A stretch of DNA of 5,303 bases from DSPP01 sp964607165 (GCA_964607165.1 CAZSIT010000055.1:1-5303); one strand, 5' to 3'; numbered from the stretch's first letter, positions 1 to 4,872 are shown. Made by a program: numbers and translations. Notes: a model not told the origin generated them from the letters alone.

Positions 1-62
1 GCCAAAACTCGACTTTGGCAAAAACTTTGTCAGCCCCTTGGCTCAATGAAAACCCGCCTCTT

Positions 63-125
63 GTAGGGGCAGGCCTCCGTGCCTGCCCTCGTAGGGGCGA
101 ACCCGCCTATGGCGGGTGTTCGCCC
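63..125 (+). repeat. two tandem GTAGGGGC-type palindromic repeat units
   Basis: Two adjacent units each begin GTAGGGGC and fold on themselves. In unit 1 (63-88) GGGCAGGC at 67-74 pairs with GCCTGCCC at 81-88 around a 6-base loop. In unit 2 (91-125) GGGCGAA plus CCCGCC (95-107) pairs with GGCGGG plus TTCGCCC (111-125), a 13-bp stem with a 2-base bulge and the loop TAT. A third unit in opposite orientation lies at 4795-4818. The shared GTAGGGG opening and closing GCCC with different stem cores mark a dispersed family of palindromes resembling REP or small MITE-like elements. No transposase is visible in the window, so the mobilising enzyme is unknown. Confidence 0.7.
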
Positions 126-183
126 TCTCCCACCCTGTGGAAAAAAACACAGAATCAGGCATTTTCATTGTCTTTGCTTGCCA

Positions 184-254
184 CCACTGGGTAACCGGCC
201 ATAGGCCCTCAAAGGGCCATCCTAATAAACACTGCTTTACCCAAGACCCAGTGG
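184..254. repeat. nested inverted repeat, 71 bases
   Basis: CCACTGGGT (184-192) is the exact reverse complement of ACCCAGTGG (246-254). Inside lies a second perfect hairpin, GGCCCT (204-209) with AGGGCC (213-218) around CAA. The GGGTAA at 189-194 can alternatively pair with TTACCC at 237-242, so two outer folds compete. There is no T-run on either side, so it is not a normal intrinsic terminator. It could be a small non-autonomous element or a structured RNA on either strand. Confidence 0.45.
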
Positions 255-357
255 CCAAACCAAGCCCTCCAACCCCTTCTTTCCGAATCAAAGGTGACCC
301 CCTCTTGGGTGCCCCGTTTGCAATCGGCCCAAAGCCCGCAGCAATTGGGAATCGGCA

Positions 358-381
358 GGGGCAGACCTAACCGGTCTCCCC
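358..381. repeat. GC-rich hairpin
   Basis: GGGG (358-361) and AGACC (363-367) pair with GGTCTCCCC (373-381), giving a 9-bp stem with a single bulged C and the loop TAACC. The GGGGCAG opening resembles the GTAGGGGC repeat units at 63-125, so it may be a diverged relative, but it lacks the GTA start and the GCCC close. Confidence 0.35.
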
Positions 382-781
382 CTCCAAAAACTAACCATGG
401 CCAAAACTATGACCTTTGCGGAAAAGTCCCACCCCGGTACCACCCGGTATGAGTCATCATCCGATGTAATCCCACAAACCTTATGCCGGAACCAAATACG
501 ATGCGGCCAAATAAGCAAGCATCCCCGCATCCAGGTTCTCCCGCCTAAAAGCAGCAAGGTTCAAAAAAGTCGCCAAGCCAAGCAAAATTCTGCACCTGCT
601 TGTCCCAATATCTTGAAGTTTTCTATCCATACTATGATTCTTTAAGTGTGGGACAATCCCCTCAATTCATACCGCAATCGGCTGAATCATAACGGGTTAG
701 CCGTTTGGCTCGTGCTTTAATTTTTAAGGCATATCGCTTGCGGAATAGTAGGGCGAAAGACCGTGGGACAAGGGGTTATCA

Positions 782-866
782 AGAGGTTCAAAGCGGCCGA
801 TAATAAGGGCAGAGGTTTTCAGTCAGGCCGCGACCTCTCCAGATACCAGCCCACGCAAAGGAGAGG
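782..866 (+). promoter_or_regulatory. candidate cis-regulatory RNA (anti-SD / anti-anti-SD switch) before the 46-aa gene
   Basis: Three elements can pair in mutually exclusive ways. The ribosome binding site GGAGAGG (860-866) is exactly complementary to CCTCTCC (834-840). That same segment, as ACCTCT (833-838), is exactly complementary to AGAGGT at 782-787 and again at 811-816. If 782-787 pairs with 833-838, it encloses a second perfect stem, GCGGCC (793-798) with GGCCGC (826-831), giving a stacked two-stem structure that leaves the ribosome binding site free. If 834-840 pairs with 860-866, the binding site is hidden. This is the layout of a translational switch. I do not recognise a known riboswitch consensus, and the ligand or signal, if any, is unknown. 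Chance pairing of purine-rich binding sites with CCTCTCC is the main alternative. Confidence 0.4.
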
Positions 867-871
867 CAAAA

Positions 872-1012
872 ATGGCAAGGAAAAGAAAACCGCGCTACCG
901 CATCCCCGAAAAAACCGCCTGGCACCTCTACAGCCTGCAGAATTTGAACTCGGATAAATTCGTGCGGGTGGTCAACAAAATCCTGCGCAAGGAATACCTG
1001 GTAATAAAATAG
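872..1012 (+). CDS. small basic protein of unknown function, 46 residues
   Basis: An ATG at 872 follows a near-consensus ribosome binding site (AAGGAGAGG, 858-866) at 5-base spacing and opens a frame of 46 codons ending at TAG (1010-1012). The protein starts MARKRKPRYRIPEK and ends in KEYLVIK. It is strongly basic at the N-terminus (five Lys/Arg in the first eight residues), with a probable helix from about residue 27 to 42 (DKFVRVVNKILRK). There is no signal peptide, membrane segment or metal motif. The basic head suggests nucleic-acid or ribosome contact, but that is inference only. It lies 95 bases before the M23 peptidase gene on the same strand and is preceded by the candidate RNA switch at 782-866. 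I do not recognise the family. The strong binding site is the main reason to accept it. Confidence 0.55.
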   Translation: MARKRKPRYRIPEKTAWHLYSLQNLNSDKFVRVVNKILRKEYLVIK

Positions 1013-1107
1013 TCCGTATGGGCGCAAACAGAACCGGCCTGGTGGGGGTATAAAATCTTCTATCAGGTTTCAATCCCGGAAACTTTCGGGAGGAGAGGTG
1101 GTGAAAA

Positions 1108-2043
1108 ATGCAACTTGCGCTTGACAAATTAGTGGATAAGGTTTTATTCTACTTTCCCTTTTCGGGACATAGGATGAATAAAAAGATTTTTGTTACTTTA
1201 CGGTTAGAGCCATCGGGCAGAAATTTTAAATTGGCCATCCCCCAGCGCTGGTTGGTTGGAATCGCCAGTTTGGTTGCTTTTTTTGTCATCTCCGACCTTC
1301 TGTTTTCGGTAAAATTCATCAAGCAGACGTTCGAAGCCCGCTTGCAGGCGCGCGAGTCCGGCTCCTACGCTTCCATCCCGTACGACCCGGCCCATTTAGT
1401 TGCCGATTTAAAAGGCCAGATAAGTGTCGTTTTGGAGCAGGAAAAACGGCTGCGCAAGCTTTTGGGGCTGGTTAAAGAAAATCCGGCGGAAGGCAAAGTC
1501 CTGCCTGCCCCGACGGAAATAGATTTCACCGACCTTCCCGCCACTTTGGAAAGCCGCCTGGCCGAGATGGAGAAGCAGGCCGTTTTACAGAAAAATGTTT
1601 TTGAAAAGCTTTCGCGTCAGTTTGCGTTGAAGCTGTCTTACCTCGAATACGTTCCCCGCGCTTTTCCCGTTAACGGCTCCATTTCGCGCGGTTTTGGATT
1701 AAAAGAAGATCCTTTCACCGGTATCGTACGTCACCATACCGGCGTGGATATCGCCGCTCCTTACGGCACGCCGGTCAAAGCCCCTGCTGCCGGTTGGGTG
1801 GTTTTTGCCGGCCGGGAATCCGGTTTTGGAAAATTGGTCATCCTGCGCCACAAAAAGGGATTCGAAACCTATTACGGTCACCTCTCTTTGATTTCGGTCA
1901 AGCCGGGGCAGCAAGTAGTTGCCGGAAGGTTGTTGGGGCGAGTCGGTTCAACCGGTTATTCCACCGGCCCGCACTTGCACTACGAAGTGCGCCAATGGAG
2001 CCGGGCTTTGAATCCTAACCGCTTCCTTTTTGCCGGAGAGTAA
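1108..2043 (+). CDS. membrane-anchored M23 family (LytM-type) metallopeptidase
   Basis: This is a zinc endopeptidase that cuts peptide cross-links in peptidoglycan, or an activator of amidases in the EnvC/NlpD manner, acting outside the cytoplasmic membrane. Of 311 residues, about 48-70 form one transmembrane helix (WLVGIASLVAFFVISDLLF) that anchors it. Residues about 97-175 are charged and helical and likely coiled. The M23 domain runs from about 190 to 305. The zinc and catalytic residues are all present: H210-x3-D214 (HHTGVD), H258 in YYGHLS, and H289-x-H291 in PHLHYE, so it should be active. The start at 1108 is chosen for AGGAGAGG (1091-1098) at 9-base spacing. A second ATG at 1174 gives MNKKIFVTLRLEP, and a sigma-70-like promoter lies between the two, so the shorter form may be the real one. 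The gene ends in a strong terminator and stands apart from the next operon. Confidence 0.93.
   Translation: MQLALDKLVDKVLFYFPFSGHRMNKKIFVTLRLEPSGRNFKLAIPQRWLVGIASLVAFFVISDLLFSVKFIKQTFEARLQARESGSYASIPYDPAHLVADLKGQISVVLEQEKRLRKLLGLVKENPAEGKVLPAPTEIDFTDLPATLESRLAEMEKQAVLQKNVFEKLSRQFALKLSYLEYVPRAFPVNGSISRGFGLKEDPFTGIVRHHTGVDIAAPYGTPVKAPAAGWVVFAGRESGFGKLVILRHKKGFETYYGHLSLISVKPGQQVVAGRLLGRVGSTGYSTGPHLHYEVRQWSRALNPNRFLFAGE
1121..1150 (+). promoter_or_regulatory. candidate sigma-70 promoter inside the annotated 5' end of the M23 gene
   Basis: A perfect -35 box TTGACA (1121-1126) and a -10 box TATTCT (1145-1150, 4 of 6 consensus) are separated by 18 bases. Transcription would begin near 1157, only about 17 bases before the ATG at 1174. 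If this promoter is used, the protein made from it must start at 1174, not 1108. Confidence 0.5.
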
Positions 2044-2060
2044 AAACTTTGCTGGATACC

Positions 2061-2090
2061 AACCCCGCTTCGGCGGGGTTTTTTATTTTA
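2061..2090 (+). terminator. intrinsic terminator after the M23 peptidase gene
   Basis: CCCCGC (2063-2068) pairs with GCGGGG (2073-2078) around a TTCG tetraloop (2069-2072), with flanking AA/TT extending the stem to 8 bp. A run of T (TTTTTTATTTT) follows at 2079-2089. It lies 18 bases after the stop codon, and it separates the peptidase from the transporter operon. Confidence 0.95.
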
Positions 2091-2125
2091 GGGATGACTA
2101 TGAGAAGCATATACTCTGAAATGGG

Positions 2126-2153
2126 TTGCTTTTCACAGAAGGTATGATATACT
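2126..2153 (+). promoter_or_regulatory. candidate sigma-70 promoter of the CDF/sigma/anti-sigma operon
   Basis: TTGCTT (2126-2131) and TATACT (2148-2153, 5 of 6 consensus) are spaced by 16 bases. An overlapping TATGAT at 2143-2148 is an alternative -10 without a matching -35. The start of transcription would fall near 2160, leaving a leader of only about 10 bases before the ATG at 2170. It sits directly downstream of the previous terminator, as expected for an independent unit. Confidence 0.5.
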
Positions 2154-2169
2154 TTACTAAGGTTCTTAA

Positions 2170-3078
2170 ATGCAGAAAATGAGTTCCACGGTAACCGGGC
2201 GGCTCAAACGAGCCATCACCATAGTTTTGTTTCTTTTTCTCTTGGAGGTTGTTGGGGGAATCTACTCCGGCAGCCTGGCTTTGCTTTCCGACTCCGCTCA
2301 TCTCTTGGCCGACCTTTTGGCTTTGCTTTTAGCCTCGTACGCCGCCTATTTGGCCACTCGCTCTGTGACCGAAACCAAAACGTACGGCTACCGCCGCGCC
2401 GAAGAACTGGCCGCCGTGGTCAATTCCGTCTCGCTTTTGATTCTTTCCGGCCTGATTTTGTGGGAAGCATATCAGCGCTTCCAGGCGCCGGAACCGATTA
2501 AAACCGGGCCGCTTTTGATTTTTGCTTTGATTGGCTTGTTCGGCAACCTGTATATGGTTTCTCTTTTGCACCAGGACAGGGAGAAAAACTTAAATCTAAA
2601 AGCCGCCTGGCTGCACGTTTTGGGGGATACGTTTGGTTCGGTCGCGGTTGTTGCCAACGCGTTAGTCATCCGCGCCACCGGAATCCTTTGGTTTGACCCG
2701 GCGGTTTCGGTTTTCATCGCTTTGTTGATTCTGATTGGCGCATTTCGCGTTTTGAAAGAGGCCGGAAACATCCTTTTGGAGGGAGTGCCCAAAGGGGTCG
2801 AATTAGCCGAAGTTGAAAAAGCGATTCGGGAAGTTCCCTCGGTTAAGGACCTGCACGATTTGCACATTTGGACCATTTCGACCAACCTGCCGGCCCTCTC
2901 CGCTCACATTGTAGTCGATTTGCCGGAGACTCACGAGGTGCAGAAAGCGCTGGAGGGTTTGTCCGCTATGCTCTCCAGCCGCTTCGGCATCCGTCACACC
3001 ACGTTCCAGTTCGAATGCGCCTGCTGCAGCAACGACGGCAGAACCTGCTGTGTTCTGGTGGCCCATGAAAAAGACTAA
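2170..3078 (+). CDS. cation diffusion facilitator (CDF) family metal efflux transporter, CzcD/ZitB-like
   Basis: This is an inner-membrane antiporter that exports divalent metal, most often Zn(II), in exchange for protons; it normally works as a dimer. The 302-residue length is typical. Six membrane segments are visible at about 15-35, 38-60, 80-100, 114-132, 147-168 and 175-195. The metal site is intact: H44-x3-D48 in TM2 (SDSAHLLAD) and H149-x3-D153 in TM5 (HVLGD), the H/D pairing usual for zinc members. The cytoplasmic C-terminal domain (about 205-285) has DLHIWTI (227-236) and H246, and ends with HTTFQFE followed by C283, C285, C286, C293 and C294, an unusually Cys-rich tail. ATG 2170 has only a weak AAGG (2159-2162). 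ATG 2179 is an in-frame alternative. The sigma-factor gene follows after 20 bases, so co-transcription is likely. Confidence 0.93.
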   Translation: MQKMSSTVTGRLKRAITIVLFLFLLEVVGGIYSGSLALLSDSAHLLADLLALLLASYAAYLATRSVTETKTYGYRRAEELAAVVNSVSLLILSGLILWEAYQRFQAPEPIKTGPLLIFALIGLFGNLYMVSLLHQDREKNLNLKAAWLHVLGDTFGSVAVVANALVIRATGILWFDPAVSVFIALLILIGAFRVLKEAGNILLEGVPKGVELAEVEKAIREVPSVKDLHDLHIWTISTNLPALSAHIVVDLPETHEVQKALEGLSAMLSSRFGIRHTTFQFECACCSNDGRTCCVLVAHEKD

Positions 3079-3098
3079 CAAACCAACTTTTGCTGCGT

Positions 3099-3755
3099 AT
3101 GCTTAAAAGAAAAGCGAAGTCCCGGCCGGAGAAAGCTGTCGCCCCAACCGGCGGCAGGTTTGACGAAGACCCAGAGGTTGCGGCTTTAGTCCGGCGGGTA
3201 AGGGAAAATGACCCAACCGCTTTTCAGGAGCTGGTGGAACGGTATAAAACACAGGTGGCCGGTCTGGCCTTCAAAATGATAGGCGATTACGAAGACGCCA
3301 AAGACATTTCCCAAATCGTCTTCGTGAAGGCCTTTTTGAACCTCAAAAGGTTCGACACCAAAAGGAAATTTTCCACCTGGCTTTTTCGGATTACCGTAAA
3401 TTCCGCCATTGATTATTGGAGACGCTACCGAAAACATAAATGCGAAGCGCTGGAGGAAGCCGCCGACAAGGCCGACGATTTGGGGCGGACGCCGGAAGCG
3501 GTCTTTTTCAAAAAAGTCACGGCCGAAAAAATCCGGAAGGCGCTGGACGTTTTAAATCCCCGACAGCGTTCGGTATTTATTTTGCGTGATATGGAAGGAA
3601 TGGATATGGCCGATGTGGCCAAAATAGTGGAAATGCCCCAGATAACCGTGCGCTGGCACCTGCACAAAGCCCGTGTCCGGCTGCGCACGGAGTTGGCGCG
3701 CAGCGTTTACCCGTCGCCTACAAAAGACCGTTCTAATTCCAAGGATCGGAAATGA
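3099..3755 (+). CDS. ECF-type (sigma-70 family) RNA polymerase sigma factor
   Basis: This protein directs RNA polymerase to a specialised promoter set. Of 218 residues, about 38-112 are sigma region 2, with AFQELVERY, then DYEDAKDISQIVFVKAF (63-79) and FSTWLFRITVNSAIDYWRR (91-109), the core-binding and -10-recognition parts. Region 4 is about 145-198, with LNPRQRSVFILRD and a helix-turn-helix ending TVRWHLHKARVRLR for -35 binding. Region 3 is absent, as in ECF factors. The first 25 residues are a Lys/Arg-rich extension. ATG 3099 is preferred; TTG 3090 is in frame and would add three residues, and neither has a clear ribosome binding site, so coupling to the upstream transporter gene (stop 20 bases before) is plausible. 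The next gene overlaps by ATGA and encodes the likely anti-sigma partner. The ECF subgroup cannot be fixed by eye. Confidence 0.93.
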   Translation: MLKRKAKSRPEKAVAPTGGRFDEDPEVAALVRRVRENDPTAFQELVERYKTQVAGLAFKMIGDYEDAKDISQIVFVKAFLNLKRFDTKRKFSTWLFRITVNSAIDYWRRYRKHKCEALEEAADKADDLGRTPEAVFFKKVTAEKIRKALDVLNPRQRSVFILRDMEGMDMADVAKIVEMPQITVRWHLHKARVRLRTELARSVYPSPTKDRSNSKDRK

Positions 3756-4015
3756 AATGCAGTAAGGTTTATCAAAAACTGGTGCGGCAGGATTTCCATC
3801 ATCGCCACGAAGAAAAAGTAGAAGAGCATCTTTCCCTCTGTCCGGCTTGCCGGACGACCTACGAAGAGTTGGTTCAAATCGACCAATCGCTCAAAGAGGC
3901 CCTCCGCTTCGAGCACCATTCCGAATTTTGGGATGATTTTCACTACGGTTTAAAACTCCGGCTCGAAGAAAAACGCCGCCGCCCCGGCTCTCCCCGCCTG
4001 AAAAAGCTGGCCTAA
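3752..4015 (+). CDS. soluble zinc-finger (ZAS / zf-HC2) anti-sigma factor
   Basis: It probably binds and holds inactive the ECF sigma factor encoded just upstream. The 87 residues contain the ZAS signature H26-x3-C30-x2-C33 (HLSLCPAC). C3 near the N-terminus is the best candidate for the fourth zinc ligand. A charged helical tail follows (about 36-80) and ends Lys/Arg-rich. There is no transmembrane segment, so unlike membrane-bound anti-sigma factors it should sense something in the cytoplasm, such as thiol oxidation or zinc supply, as in RsrA or ChrR-type proteins; which one is inference. The ATG overlaps the sigma stop as ATGA (3752-3755), with AAGGATCGG (3741-3749) as binding site, favouring coupled and balanced synthesis. 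It lacks any second sensory domain, making it a minimal member. Confidence 0.85.
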   Translation: MKCSKVYQKLVRQDFHHRHEEKVEEHLSLCPACRTTYEELVQIDQSLKEALRFEHHSEFWDDFHYGLKLRLEEKRRRPGSPRLKKLA

Positions 4016-4019
4016 GTTC

Positions 4020-4038
4020 GGTCCCATTGGCCGGGACC
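4020..4038 (+). terminator. weak candidate terminator after the anti-sigma gene
   Basis: GGTCCC (4020-4025) pairs with GGGACC (4033-4038) around a 7-base loop, starting 5 bases after the stop codon. The following sequence is only loosely T-rich (CCCCACTTTCC), so termination would be weak. It lies in the 113-base gap between two convergent genes. A second short hairpin, CCGGC (4112-4116) with GCCGG (4120-4124), sits next to the stop of the opposing gene but has no T-run either. Confidence 0.3.
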
Positions 4039-4128
4039 CCACTTTCCTTCCTCGTGGTGCCACAAAGTCTGCGCTGGTCATCCCAGAACTTCTGACGACA
4101 GATTGCCTTGCCCGGCCAAGCCGGTGCG

Positions 4129-4392
4129 TTAGGGCTTTCCGTCGGTGGAAGTCCCCGATATGACATCAACAAGCTTTATTGCAGACCTGTTGATATCTTC
4201 CCGTACGGTGACGATGATATTCTTCCAAATTGCTCGGCCATGATTCTTGGGCAAAGACTCCAATTTGGCCACCGCCGAATCTAAAATGGCCACCGCCGAA
4301 TGTAAGTCCTCTTGAATGTTTCCCAAGTTGGGCACGGAGGTGCTCACACCCTGGTTTTTTTCAACTACCTGTGTACTATGCGCTTCCTTCAC
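4129..4392 (-). CDS. small hypothetical protein with a duplicated heptad, 87 residues
   Basis: I do not recognise the family. The frame begins at GTG (4392-4390) after AAAGGGGG at about 4-base spacing and stops at TAA (4131-4129). The protein is soluble-looking and mostly helical: about residues 25-47 and 55-80, joined by LPKNHGR. Residues 31-44 are an internal duplication, HSAVAIL followed by DSAVAKL, mirrored in the DNA by a 15-base direct repeat (4266-4280 and 4287-4301) at 21-base period. The 7-residue period suggests an amphipathic or coiled helix. It is convergent to the sigma/anti-sigma operon and has no same-strand partner in the window. No clear promoter was found upstream. The use of GTG and the poor conservation clues keep confidence moderate. 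Confidence 0.55.
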   Translation of the reverse strand: MKEAHSTQVVEKNQGVSTSVPNLGNIQEDLHSAVAILDSAVAKLESLPKNHGRAIWKNIIVTVREDINRSAIKLVDVISGTSTDGKP

Positions 4393-4507
4393 GGTTCCCC
4401 CTTTCTTTATTTAGTCGGCAGGGAGAGGAGCTTTAATTAGTCAACTTTGGCGCGGACCAAGCTCGGCCCCATAAATGAATCCAAAAATTTGCACCAGTTT
4501 TCTTTTC

Positions 4508-4535
4508 TTGCAAAATTTCTTTCAGCCCCTATTTT
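4508..4535 (+). promoter_or_regulatory. possible promoter for tRNA-Thr
   Basis: TTGCAA (4508-4513) and TATTTT (4530-4535) are separated by 16 bases, matching the sigma-70 consensus at 4 of 6 positions each. Initiation would be near 4542, giving a leader of about 65 bases with the hairpin cluster at 4549-4590 before the mature tRNA. The boxes are not strong. Confidence 0.3.
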
Positions 4536-4548
4536 TCGCCTTGCCCTT

Positions 4549-4590
4549 CGGCTTTGCTCTCGTTCAGAGCCAGATGGCTCTTCAGAGCCG
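4549..4590 (+). repeat. alternating complementary arms upstream of tRNA-Thr
   Basis: Four arms alternate in sense: GCTCT (4556-4560), AGAGCC (4566-4571), GGCTCT (4576-4581) and AGAGCC (4584-4589). Each can pair with its neighbour, so at least three mutually exclusive hairpins are possible. CGGCT (4549-4553) can also close with AGCCG (4586-4590). The 9-mer TTCAGAGCC occurs twice (4563-4571, 4581-4589). It would lie in the 5' leader of the tRNA precursor and might affect processing, or be a simple repeat expansion. Confidence 0.4.
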
Positions 4591-4607
4591 ATGGCAGGGT
4601 TTTCAAT

Positions 4608-4680
4608 GCCGCCGTAGCTCAGTTGGTAGAGCAGCTGATTCGTAATCAGCAGGTCAGCGGTTCAAATCCGCTCGGCGGCT
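4608..4680 (+). tRNA. tRNA-Thr (anticodon CGT)
   Basis: The 73-base cloverleaf is complete. The acceptor arm GCCGCCG (4608-4614) pairs with CGGCGGC (4673-4679). The D arm is GCTC/GAGC (4617-4632). The anticodon stem GCTGA/TCAGC carries the loop TTCGTAA, with CGT at 4641-4643 reading the Thr codon ACG. The variable loop is AGGTC, and the T arm is AGCGG/CCGCT with loop TTCAAAT (4656-4672). The discriminator is T (4680), compatible with bacterial threonine tRNAs. CCA is not encoded and must be added after transcription. An exact copy of its T-arm segment recurs at 5083-5101. Confidence 0.97.
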
Positions 4681-4690
4681 TGTATAAGAC

Positions 4691-4720
4691 AGAGATTAGA
4701 GATCAGAGATTGGAGATTAG
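4691..4720. repeat. heptamer tandem repeat, four copies
   Basis: AGAGATT (4691-4697), AGAGATC (4698-4704), AGAGATT (4705-4711) and GGAGATT (4712-4718) follow one another without gaps, and AG begins a fifth copy. It starts 11 bases after the tRNA. It is a simple-sequence tract in non-coding DNA, likely variable in copy number between strains. Confidence 0.75.
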
Positions 4721-4794
4721 TCCCCACCCTTCCCAGATTCTTCGTCGGCGGAAAACCTCACCATCTTGTCCCTCACCAATGAATGGAGAGAAGA

Positions 4795-4818
4795 GGGCAA
4801 GGCATGCCTTGCCCCTAC
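4795..4818 (-). repeat. third GTAGGGGC-type palindromic unit, inverted
   Basis: GGGCAAGGCA (4795-4804) is followed directly by its exact reverse complement (4805-4814) and then CCTAC. Read on the minus strand it begins GTAGGGGC, the same opening as the units at 63-88 and 91-125. It is the most perfect palindrome of the three. Confidence 0.7.
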
Positions 4819-4827
4819 AAAAAAACG

Positions 4828-4872
4828 CCTCACCCTTAATTCCTCTCCGCTTGGCGGAGAGGGAAGAGAGGG
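4828..4872. repeat. CTCTCCGC hairpin repeat
   Basis: CCTCTCCGC (4842-4850) pairs perfectly with GCGGAGAGG (4854-4862) around TTG. The flanks CCTCACCCT (4828-4836) and AGAGAGGG (4865-4872) are partly complementary and lengthen the fold. This is a different palindromic family from the GTAGGGGC units, placed 13 bases from one of them. No coding frame here looks real. Confidence 0.6.

Larger units (their letters stand above)
1..781. other. long stretch without a supportable gene; contains hairpin repeats
   Basis: No reading frame here has a ribosome binding site, a recognisable protein motif or plausible amino-acid composition; the open frames present are short, overlap each other on both strands and look like chance openings in GC-rich sequence. 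What it does hold is secondary structure: two GTAGGGGC-type hairpins (63-125), a nested inverted repeat (184-254), a hairpin at 358-381, and three copies of the 8-mer TGGGACAA (600-607 on minus, 649-656 and 764-771 on plus). The first bases form a small inverted repeat, GCCAAA (1-6) with TTTGGC (14-19). It may be decayed sequence, the tail of an upstream transcript, or host an unrecognised RNA; I cannot tell which. Confidence 0.55.

Noticed and set aside
116..370. Open frame of 84 codons on the plus strand (and an opposing one at 43-291)
   Set aside because: No ribosome binding site, low-complexity Pro/His/Lys-rich translation, and it runs through two repeat hairpins and the inverted repeat at 184-254; best explained as chance openness.
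288..645. Overlapping frames at 288-557 (minus) and 397-645 (plus)
   Set aside because: Neither has a plausible start signal, hydrophobic pattern or motif, and the overlap on opposite strands argues against both.
740..775. AGGGCGAAAGACCGTGGGAC reminiscent of a c-di-GMP-I riboswitch core
   Set aside because: Only short fragments agree; the expected GNRA tetraloop and receptor stems are not present in the right order.
763..957. 64-codon frame starting with GTG at 763
   Set aside because: It overlaps the 46-codon frame at 872 in another register and lacks a binding site, whereas the 872 start has a near-perfect one.
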